Assembly: GCA_016206275.1 (NCBI GenBank)
Contig: JACQRY010000118.1
Location: 1-11,721, forward strand
Length of the DNA stretch: 11,721 nt
DNA from: Nitrososphaerota archaeon
GTDB taxonomy: Archaea > Thermoproteota > Nitrososphaeria > Nitrososphaerales > JACQRY01
Reading direction: 5' to 3'
Under the pieces are notes generated by a model. That model saw nothing but the letters and a program-made list of their open reading frames with translations. It was not told the origin of the DNA and did no database searches. This document shows, piece after piece, positions 6,697-11,721 of this stretch (the first letter of the stretch is position 1; each line of letters opens with the position of its first letter). Position numbers and translations under genes: made by a program.

Positions 6697-6936
6697 TTGA
6701 CTGAGCCAACCCCGAATGCCCCCTCTTTCCCAATAAAGGTGAGAATAAGGCGCAGGAAAAAACTGTGCCCTAACTGTCTGAATCCTTTGAAACCAGCTAC
6801 GTTCATAAGTGGATGGCTTGTGCCTGAGGAATATTTGTGTGAAGCCTGCGGATATATCGGTCACATCTCGCTCGAAGCCTCAGACACACAAAAATCCCAA
6901 GCATCGGGAGACAACGATGAAAAAGTTGCATCTTGA
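6697..6936 (+). CDS. Small zinc-ribbon protein downstream of aIF1
   Basis: A 79-residue protein with a TTG start, 12 bases after the aIF1 stop. A basic stretch KVRIRRRKK (residues 14-22) leads into a zinc ribbon with two CxxC pairs, C24/C27 and C48/C51, joined by a loop that includes PATFISGWLVPEEY. The C-terminal 20 residues are polar and probably disordered. The basic patch plus zinc ribbon is compatible with RNA or ribosome binding, and the operon position beside aIF1 suggests a link with translation, but I recognise no named family. The start could be misplaced, since TTG is weak, but no other start precedes the basic patch in frame. The next gene has its own TATA box, so this gene probably ends the transcript. 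Confidence 0.72.
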   Translation: MTEPTPNAPSFPIKVRIRRRKKLCPNCLNPLKPATFISGWLVPEEYLCEACGYIGHISLEASDTQKSQASGDNDEKVAS

Positions 6937-6956
6937 AAATAAAGATCTTATCATTG

Positions 6957-6963
6957 TTATAAA
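6957..6963 (+). promoter_or_regulatory. TATA box of the CPBP protease gene
   Basis: TTATAAA lies in the 40-base gap after the zinc-ribbon gene. Transcription should begin about 26 bases further on, near 6986. That is after the TTG at 6978 and about 22 bases before the ATG at 7008, so it argues for the ATG as the start of the following gene. Confidence 0.6.
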
Positions 6964-7007
6964 CTAGTCACAAACTATTGAGACCAAGAAAGATTGTTTT
7001 GAAGAAG

Positions 7008-8027
7008 ATGTCAGTCAATAGGCGAGAAACTATTCTCTTAGGGCGACTGATATTCGTCATACCACAATTGATGATAGTCTTCCTTATGATGGGTTCGTTT
7101 GGTTTTGGCACATACACGGTTTACCTGAGTAGGCTAGGCGCAGGATCCACGGAGAAAACCTTGACATCTATACCTGTCTTCTTTCTAGGCCTAGGTCAAT
7201 CCCTCCAAATCACTGTTCCCATCGCTGCGATTTTCGCTGCTCTCACAGGTATTTACCTGATCTTAATGATAATAGCTATAATGAATGGGGGCCGAAGCAT
7301 GTCAAAAGCAGTCCAAAACATCATGAAAAGCGGCGTACGTCATACACCAGGTAACACTATGCTCTTCCTCGCCACAGTGTTTCCTGCTCTTTCACTGATC
7401 CTTATTGCAATTGAGAAGCTTCAGGAGGCGGTGGGCATACCTACAGGTAGCCTTGTGGAAATAGATCCTATCGTAACTTTCACTACGGTAAGTATAGCGC
7501 CTATAACTGAGGAGATTGGTTTTCGTATGACGATCATCGGTCTCTTAGCATCGGCTGTTTTAGTTGATAGGCCTAGTTTGAAGCAAACGCTTAGGGTCCT
7601 TTGGCGCCCCTCTAGCATATCCAACTTAGGATCAGGCAATACAGTCCAGCGAAAGAGGATTCTAACGGCTCTAATCACGTTCAGCGCCTTGAGCTTTGGT
7701 TTGGCCCACGTAGCCTTTGATGATATTCCTTTGCAAGGATGGCAGATCGGTAAAGTCACGACTAGCAGTATCTCTGGACTGGTGCTGGGTTACGCGTATG
7801 TATATTACGGGATAACTGGTGCGGTTCTTCTCCACTGGGCGTTCAATTACTTCACGAGTGCATATCACTACTTTGATTGTAGCCTTCTTGGTGGTGTAAG
7901 TTCCTGTGCGAGCGTCGAGCCTGGTTTGATCAGCAGTTTTCTCGAATATTCTCTGATAGTTGCTGGGTTAGTTACGCTGTTAACTGTGGGCAAGGTTTTT
8001 TTGAGTTTCTTCCATCGTGCGATGTGA
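7008..8027 (+). CDS. CPBP family intramembrane glutamic protease
   Basis: A 339-residue integral membrane protein with all three catalytic motifs of the CPBP (Rce1/Abi) family: EEIGFR (E168, E169, R173), FGLAH (F230 to H234) and HWAFN (H276, N280). These form the glutamate/histidine active site inside the membrane. In eukaryotes Rce1 cleaves prenylated CAAX proteins. Archaeal members have mostly unknown targets, with roles in protein maturation or stress proposed. About eight hydrophobic helices are visible, with a long polar loop (about residues 186-218) between the first two motifs. The frame can be opened at TTG 6978, but the TATA box at 6957-6963 would start the mRNA beyond it, so I take the ATG at 7008. 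No substrate gene is evident next to it, and the promoter indicates a separate transcript. Confidence 0.87.
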   Translation: MSVNRRETILLGRLIFVIPQLMIVFLMMGSFGFGTYTVYLSRLGAGSTEKTLTSIPVFFLGLGQSLQITVPIAAIFAALTGIYLILMIIAIMNGGRSMSKAVQNIMKSGVRHTPGNTMLFLATVFPALSLILIAIEKLQEAVGIPTGSLVEIDPIVTFTTVSIAPITEEIGFRMTIIGLLASAVLVDRPSLKQTLRVLWRPSSISNLGSGNTVQRKRILTALITFSALSFGLAHVAFDDIPLQGWQIGKVTTSSISGLVLGYAYVYYGITGAVLLHWAFNYFTSAYHYFDCSLLGGVSSCASVEPGLISSFLEYSLIVAGLVTLLTVGKVFLSFFHRAM

Positions 8028-8165
8028 GGAACTTGGGATAATCAGCTTTTGGAATGAAGTTCTCAGCGTGAAGTTACTCAGAGTTTTATTGACAGCCTGC
8101 TAGAATAACAAGTGTAATATAGATCTTCTGCCATTTTGATGAAATGGGATTGTCCCACAATCAAG

Positions 8166-8205
8166 TTGACACCTTTAGGAAGGATGATGCTGACAGTCTT
8201 AGGAA
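8166..8205 (+). repeat. Imperfect 16-bp direct repeat, 24-bp period
   Basis: TTGACACCTTTAGGAA (8166) and CTGACAGTCTTAGGAA (8190) share 12 of 16 positions, identical in TGACA and TTAGGAA. The 24-base distance is a little more than two helical turns. It forms part of the TTGACA cluster and could be a paired protein-binding site. No other function is visible. Confidence 0.4.
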
Positions 8206-8410
8206 CAGTCAACCGGTTATCAAATCCTATTGACACTCCTGTTTTATGGAACTTTAATATTTGTCTGGTGCCCTACCTAATTTTGGTCAGATTTGTCAAT
8301 CCTTGCAGCTATCTTACCAAATACTTAGTTATTAGTCAAAAATTTGTAATTCGCCGGCGTTGAACCACAATACTTATATGTTACAAAAACAGAAAAATAT
8401 CCTAAGGTAA

Positions 8411-8420
8411 TAAAAATATA
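8411..8420 (+). promoter_or_regulatory. TATA box of the TFB gene
   Basis: TAAAAATATA is centred about 22 bases before the GTG at 8438. This is slightly closer than usual, but with TAATAAAAAT (8408-8417) as the core the expected start would coincide with the GTG. An alternative box, CTTATATG near 8373-8380, would give a leader of about 34 bases. Confidence 0.5.
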
Positions 8421-8437
8421 TCGGTGTTGATGGTTTA

Positions 8438-9376
8438 GTGTCTTCGAGAAGAGATTATTCAGGGTTATTCGAGTTGCAACGCAGCATAGAACGCTGCCCC
8501 AGGTGCGGAAAGGGGCCCATGGTAGTAGATACTGCTTTGGGCGAACTATTCTGCAGTAACTGCGGATACGTAGTTCGAGAAAAAATCGAAGAAACAGGCC
8601 CGGAATGGCGGGCCTTCTCCAAAGAGGAAAAGGATGATCGCAGCCGTACAGGTGTCCCCGCATCCCTTGCGATGCACGATATGGGCCTAGCCACTGTCAT
8701 CGGAATGGAGGATAGAGATGCTTCTGGTCGTTCTCTCCCTGCTTCTATGAGGGCTACCATAGAGCGACTCCGTACTTGGGATGGGCGAAGCCAGGTTCAC
8801 GAGCCTGTTGACCGAAATCTGAGACAGGCTTTCAGTGAACTAGATCGGTTGGCTGATAAGCTTAGTGTCCGTGACGCGGTGATAGAGAAGTCTGCCTACA
8901 TTTATCGTAAGGCTTTGGAGAGGGGTTTGGTCAGGGGACGGTCTATTTCAGCGTTAATTGCTGCTTCTCTGTACGCTGCTTGCAGGGATACGGAGACCCC
9001 GAGGACCTTGAAAGATGTAATGGCTGTCAGCAACGTCAAGAAGAAGGATATTGCCAGATGCTATCGTTTGCTTCTCCGCGAACTGGATCTCAGGATGCCT
9101 GTGGTTGATCCTACCAAATGTGTATCTCGTATTGCGAGCAAATCAGGACTCTCTGAGAAGACGAAGAGGAAGGCTCTTGAAATCTTGAAGCGAGCCGAGG
9201 AGACACGTACCTCTGCCGGAAAAGACCCGATGGGACTTGCCGCTGCAGCACTATACGTGGCCTGCGTGCTAGAAGGAGAGAACAAGACTCAGAAAGAAGT
9301 AGCCGAGGCTGCAGGTGTGACTGAAGTAACGATTCGGAACCGTTACAAAGGGCTTAAGGCTGCCCTTAAGCTTTAA
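8438..9376 (+). CDS. tfb: Transcription initiation factor B (TFB, TFIIB homologue)
   Basis: TFB recruits RNA polymerase to the TBP-TATA complex. The 312-residue protein is complete. It has an N-terminal zinc ribbon (C20, C23, C39, C42), the B-reader/linker with GPEWRAF (54-60), DDRSRTGVP (66-74) and MGLATVIG (82-89), a first cyclin fold (about 120-215, with RGRSISALIAASLYAACR), and a second cyclin fold (about 222-312, with PMGLAAAALYVACVLEG). A C-terminal helix-turn-helix, KTQKEVAEAAGVTEVTIRNR (283-302), contacts the BRE. Nothing essential seems missing, so it should be a working factor. Whether it is the only TFB or one of several cannot be told. The GTG start is the only in-frame start after the TATA box. 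It converges with the - strand gene 9373-9930, overlapping by four bases. Confidence 0.97.
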   Translation: MSSRRDYSGLFELQRSIERCPRCGKGPMVVDTALGELFCSNCGYVVREKIEETGPEWRAFSKEEKDDRSRTGVPASLAMHDMGLATVIGMEDRDASGRSLPASMRATIERLRTWDGRSQVHEPVDRNLRQAFSELDRLADKLSVRDAVIEKSAYIYRKALERGLVRGRSISALIAASLYAACRDTETPRTLKDVMAVSNVKKKDIARCYRLLLRELDLRMPVVDPTKCVSRIASKSGLSEKTKRKALEILKRAEETRTSAGKDPMGLAAAALYVACVLEGENKTQKEVAEAAGVTEVTIRNRYKGLKAALKL

Positions 9377-9930
9377 GAAATGGCACCGCTCGTCTTGACC
9401 ATACGGTTGCGTACAACTAGCAGTTGCCGAGCTTCTCCTATTGCGTCTAAGAAATCTTCTAGTTGACGTTTAGGGGTTGCGCCGGCTTTAGAGTAGCGTG
9501 CCAAAGACGTTCCTATGGTGGAGAGGGTTGTGAAGAGTTCTGTATCAGTGTCTAAGAGTTTGTTCAGCTTGTGCGAGTTGACTTTTCCTCTTCTTTTGAC
9601 TAAACCCGTGTAGGTATGTTTGCTTTGTCTTAGGTTCTTAGCCAACTGTTGGATGGCCAAGTCTAGGATGTCTAGGTTCTGTTTGTCTGGTTCTAAAATG
9701 GAGTGGCTTCTGATTAACTCGATTTTTCCTGATAGCTCGTTGGCCTTAGCTGTTAGAAGGTGTTTGATATAGATGTCTACTTCCTTCATTTCCTCGGTGT
9801 CCGATGCGCTGCGTTTAGTGGCTACTTGGAGACGCGAAATCAATCTGGGAAAGAAGTCGTCGACTGACTGAGGCTTTTCCGTTGAACCGTCTCCTCCTTT
9901 AATTCCCATACCAAACTCCTGTTTAACCAT
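9373..9930 (-). CDS. Unrecognised helical protein convergent with TFB
   Basis: A 185-residue soluble protein I do not recognise. After a Gly-rich, polar N-terminus (about residues 1-25) it appears almost wholly alpha-helical. One segment lies at 26-40, a long helix at 45-72, another at 84-103, a basic link VKRRGKVNSHKLNK (111-124), and helices at 127-147 and 155-176. There are no cysteines, no membrane segments and no enzyme motif. Charge is balanced, with basic clusters that could bind nucleic acid or a partner. It starts at ATG 9930 without a clear Shine-Dalgarno. It is 83 bases downstream of the dCMP deaminase on the same strand, and a weak AT-rich element near 9975-9983 could be its own promoter. 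Its stop codon overlaps the TFB stop region. Coding is favoured by length and plausible protein composition. Confidence 0.72.
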   Translation of the reverse strand: MVKQEFGMGIKGGDGSTEKPQSVDDFFPRLISRLQVATKRSASDTEEMKEVDIYIKHLLTAKANELSGKIELIRSHSILEPDKQNLDILDLAIQQLAKNLRQSKHTYTGLVKRRGKVNSHKLNKLLDTDTELFTTLSTIGTSLARYSKAGATPKRQLEDFLDAIGEARQLLVVRNRMVKTSGAIS

Positions 9931-10013
9931 CTTTTTCTTTGGCTTAAATGCAGATCGCTACTCTGGTTGTCACAATAATTGGTTGGAGATTGTGGAACTC
10001 TTCAGCCGATCTG

Positions 10014-10487
10014 TCAGTCAGCGTATTTTTCAACTTCATCTTTAAGGACTTCCAGTTTAACGCCGCATTTTGCAAACATACCTCTGGTGTCTTCAGCCGT
10101 ATGGTATCTTTTTTCACATACGACGCGTCGTATTCCTGCGCCAATAATGCTCATAGCGCATGTTCTACACGGCTCCATTTTACAGTAAAGCGTTGCTCCT
10201 TCCAGACTGATACCAAATCTTGCAGCTTGGATAAGCGCGTTTTGTTCGGCATGCGTCGTCCTCATGCAATGCTGTGTTACTTTACCCGCCTCATCTGTCA
10301 CTTTGCGCAGGAGGTGGCCCACCTCATCGCAATGAGGCATCCCCGGAGGAGAACCCACATAGCCTGTGGACAGTATGCGTTTGTCCCTTACGATGACGCA
10401 GCCACTTCGACCACGGTCACATGTAGAGCGTGTAGCTATTGTCCTTGTCAAGTCGATAAAATATTCGTCCCAAGTCGGTCTCGGCAT
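10014..10487 (-). CDS. Deoxycytidylate (dCMP) deaminase, ComEB-like
   Basis: A zinc enzyme converting dCMP to dUMP, the substrate for thymidylate synthesis. The 157-residue protein has the WDEYFIDLTRTIATRSTCDR opening, the YVGSPPGMPHC segment (residues 43-53) typical of dCMP deaminases, the zinc/catalytic HAE motif (H79, E81) and PCRTC (C107, C110). C23, C53 and H73 near the substrate side may form the second zinc site seen in some family members. Length fits the family. ComEB-like deaminase is the alternative label for the same fold. The TATA box at 10511-10520 predicts a leaderless transcript starting at ATG 10487. The next gene on this strand is the unknown helical protein, 83 bases on. 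Confidence 0.94.
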   Translation of the reverse strand: MPRPTWDEYFIDLTRTIATRSTCDRGRSGCVIVRDKRILSTGYVGSPPGMPHCDEVGHLLRKVTDEAGKVTQHCMRTTHAEQNALIQAARFGISLEGATLYCKMEPCRTCAMSIIGAGIRRVVCEKRYHTAEDTRGMFAKCGVKLEVLKDEVEKYAD

Positions 10488-10510
10488 CGGCTATGTGACG
10501 GAGTCAGATG

Positions 10511-10520
10511 GAAATAAAAC
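10511..10520 (-). promoter_or_regulatory. TATA box of the dCMP deaminase gene
   Basis: On the - strand this reads GTTTTATTTC, centred about 28 bases before the ATG at 10487. It supports a leaderless transcript, and no Shine-Dalgarno is seen before the ATG. Confidence 0.55.
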
Positions 10521-10664
10521 TTACTTGATCAAAAGTTAGGGCGATGTTGGGTTGAGGCTGTATTCTGACAACCATTAGGGATGTGGTGCTGCGCCGGTGT
10601 ACAGAGTGTGTCCTTATATGCAATATGAAGACGAATGAGACCTATCAGAACTGTGGCTGGAATA

Positions 10665-10674
10665 GTTTTTTAAG
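10665..10674 (+). promoter_or_regulatory. Possible TATA box of the MobA-like operon
   Basis: GTTTTTTAAG would start transcription near 10696 and give a leader of about 50 bases before ATG 10748. A second candidate, CTTATATG at 10613-10620, would give a leader of about 105 bases. The 260-base gap (10488-10747) otherwise shows only a weak CGGCA/TGCCG hairpin at 10683-10700. Confidence 0.3.
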
Positions 10675-10747
10675 TGGCGGGTCGGCAGAGCGTTTTGCCG
10701 CAAAGCATGTTTTTCTCAGAGGTGCCTAGGACTGTCGCCGCGGAGGT

Positions 10748-11398
10748 ATGTATACAAGGGGGTATTTTGATGTGAATGAGCACGCCAGATCAGCAATAAT
10801 CTTAGTTGACCACAAAAGTGATGGTCTCCTACCCAGAAAATTTTCAAGTCAGGAGGGCGAATCTAATATTCTAGAATACGTGCTTGACTCTGTTTGGACA
10901 GTGGCAGATGAGATCTACGTCATGTTTGATAAGGAACCTGATCTCAGGTTAGTGGAGGATATTGCTCCGTTCGGCGTCAAGATAATGGTTCAATCTACTG
11001 GTTCCCCTATTTCGAGACTTGATGCTGGCTTCAAAGCTAGCAAAGCTGAATATTCGATTGTTGTTACTTCGAATCGCCCATTCGTCAAGCCGAATGTGGC
11101 TTTCCTTTTGTTTGAAGCTGCTCGCGGACATGACGCTGCGGTGCCTCGGTGGAAAGACGGAAGAGTTGAGCCACTGCTCGCAGTGTATAGGAAGCAGACC
11201 TTCCTTAAAGTGAGCGCTCAGATCGGTGAAATAAATAAACCTGAAGAGGTTGTTGACCACCTGTATGCGATAAGGTTTGTGCAGGTTGAGGATGAGTTAG
11301 GACCATTAGACCCGGATTTGAACTCTTTTTTCAGTATCAACAGTGATGAGGATTTGCAGAAGGCCCGCGCCTTGGCTGCGGTCGGCAAGCATCTTTGA
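10748..11398 (+). CDS. MobA-like NTP-transferase domain protein with degenerate active site
   Basis: A 216-residue protein with the MobA/nucleotidyltransferase layout: AIILV strand (16-20), PRK (29-31) followed by ILEYVLDSV (41-49), EIYVMFD (55-61), SRLDAGFKASKAEYSIVV (89-106), DAAVPRWKDGRVEPLLAVYRK (129-149), and a terminal FFSINSDEDLQKA (194-206) like the NINTPEDL end of MobA. MobA joins GMP to molybdopterin. Key residues look lost: the Gly-rich LAGGxSxRxG loop reads LVDHKSDGL, and the catalytic CDMP motif reads TSNRP. It may therefore be inactive, or act on another substrate. The start is uncertain: GGAGGT directly abuts ATG 10748, while GTG 10772 has AAGGGGG nine bases before it. A histone deacetylase-family gene follows in the same frame after 12 bases. 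Confidence 0.72.
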   Translation: MYTRGYFDVNEHARSAIILVDHKSDGLLPRKFSSQEGESNILEYVLDSVWTVADEIYVMFDKEPDLRLVEDIAPFGVKIMVQSTGSPISRLDAGFKASKAEYSIVVTSNRPFVKPNVAFLLFEAARGHDAAVPRWKDGRVEPLLAVYRKQTFLKVSAQIGEINKPEEVVDHLYAIRFVQVEDELGPLDPDLNSFFSINSDEDLQKARALAAVGKHL

Positions 11399-11410
11399 GC
11401 GATTCTTGCT

Positions 11411-11721
11411 ATGTGTAAAGTTGGTGTTTTCTACGGTGAAAGTCTTTTACGATATTCCTTCCCACGGGGCCACCCTTTAACAAGCAAAAGGCTGGAAGGC
11501 TTCTGGCATGAATTAAGCAGTGACAAAGTATACCGTGAAGGCCATGCAGTACTCTTGGAGCCAGTTGTAGCCAGCGAGAACGATCTATTAGCATTTCACA
11601 CAAAGGAATACATCGACCTAGTAAAACAAGCGTCTAGGGTTGGCTCAGGGTACCTAGACTACGGGGACACTCCTGCTTTTCCGGGTGTCTTTGAGGCATC
11701 ATCTTATTCAGCTGGCTCTAC
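11411..11721 (+). CDS. Histone deacetylase-family / AcuC-like deacetylase, N-terminal part
   Basis: The first 103 residues of a class I/II-like zinc deacetylase; the 3' end is outside the window. Visible family features are the strand KVGVFYGE, a HPLTSKRL segment (about 22-29; HPxxPxR in most members), FHTKEYIDLVKQAS (about 68-81) and GDTPAFPGVFEASSYSAGST (about 90 to the end), the block that precedes the active site in AcuC-type enzymes. The catalytic HH pair and the zinc ligands lie beyond the window. AcuC deacetylates acetyl-CoA synthetase in bacteria; archaeal homologues may act on chromatin proteins or metabolic enzymes, or on small-molecule amides. The ATG lies 12 bases after the MobA-like stop, in the same frame, with no clear Shine-Dalgarno, so co-transcription is likely. 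Confidence 0.9.
   Translation, partial: MCKVGVFYGESLLRYSFPRGHPLTSKRLEGFWHELSSDKVYREGHAVLLEPVVASENDLLAFHTKEYIDLVKQASRVGSGYLDYGDTPAFPGVFEASSYSAGS

Larger units (their letters stand above)
8028..8437 (+). other. Intergenic region before TFB with repeated TTGACA motifs
   Basis: A 410-base AT-rich region. It holds perfect TTGACA at 8089-8094, 8166-8171 and 8230-8235, and its complement TGTCAA at 8294-8299. Related GTCAA cores occur at 8208-8212 and 8335-8339, and CTGACA at 8190-8195. Two of the hexamer intervals are exactly 64 bases. Within it, 8166-8181 and 8190-8205 are an imperfect direct repeat (12 of 16 matches: TGACA and TTAGGAA shared). A 75-codon frame at 8136-8363 covers part of it but starts at TTG, has no ribosome binding site and resembles nothing. 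TATA-like sequences occur at 8373-8380 and 8411-8420, near TFB. I see no RNA gene. Confidence 0.5.

Noticed and set aside
8136..8363. 75-codon frame upstream of TFB
   Set aside because: TTG start, no ribosome binding site or well-placed promoter, and no protein-like family features. It covers the TTGACA repeat cluster and is most likely non-coding.
9373..9930. Reading of the helical protein as an ESCRT-III/CdvB homologue
   Set aside because: Length and helical content are compatible, but the characteristic Snf7-type helices and C-terminal motif could not be recognised.
10118..10133. Perfect 16-base palindrome ATACGACGCGTCGTAT
   Set aside because: It lies inside the dCMP deaminase gene and is explained by the codons for I-R-R-V-V; there is no sign of a regulatory role.
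9948..10517. 189-codon + strand frame over the dCMP deaminase
   Set aside because: Antisense shadow. The - strand carries the full deaminase motifs HAE and PCxxC and a correctly spaced TATA box.
10677..10701. Weak hairpin (CGGCA/TGCCG) upstream of the MobA-like gene, considered as a molybdenum-cofactor riboswitch
   Set aside because: Only five base pairs, partly before the predicted transcription start, and no match to the known Moco RNA layout, which is bacterial.
10625..10729. 34-codon ATG frame in the gap before the MobA-like gene
   Set aside because: No Shine-Dalgarno, and the nearest TATA-like box is too close to its ATG. The encoded peptide has no notable features.

Overview
The window is archaeal chromosomal DNA. 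It encodes a transcription factor B, a translation initiation factor aIF1 and an ArnR-like winged-helix regulator. Several genes have TATA boxes about 22 to 30 bases before their start codons, the arrangement of leaderless archaeal transcripts. The mix of genes suggests a TACK-type archaeon, perhaps the Bathyarchaeia or a relative of the Nitrososphaeria; the lineage is inferred from gene content only. No rRNA, tRNA, CRISPR array, insertion sequence or phage gene was seen.

Left part (1-4993, + strand): the 3' end of chorismate synthase (aroC), then a chorismate mutase-aminotransferase fusion, then a TyrA-type dehydrogenase that overlaps it by four bases. This is a tightly packed tyrosine-branch operon. 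A separately promoted luciferase-like (LLM) oxidoreductase follows. Next comes a roughly 370-base stretch that is mostly A and C on the + strand, and then sfsA.

Middle (4982-6240, - strand): a small winged-helix regulator overlaps the end of a seven-helix membrane protein and is probably coupled to it in translation. A perfect 20-base inverted repeat lies just upstream of the membrane gene. A two-helix membrane protein resembling DUF2905 lies upstream of it. Divergent from these, on the + strand, are aIF1, a small zinc-ribbon protein and a CPBP-family membrane protease with all its motifs (6376-8027).

Right part: a 410-base non-coding region with four perfect TTGACA/TGTCAA hexamers precedes the TFB gene. 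TFB converges on an unrecognised helical protein, itself downstream of a dCMP deaminase; both of these are on the - strand. The window ends with a MobA-like nucleotidyltransferase whose nucleotide-binding loop and catalytic aspartate motif look lost, and the 5' end of an AcuC-type histone deacetylase-family gene in the same operon.

The points most worth checking are the catalytically intact chorismate mutase-aminotransferase fusion, the winged-helix/membrane-protein pair with its palindrome, the TTGACA cluster before TFB, and the degenerate MobA-like protein.
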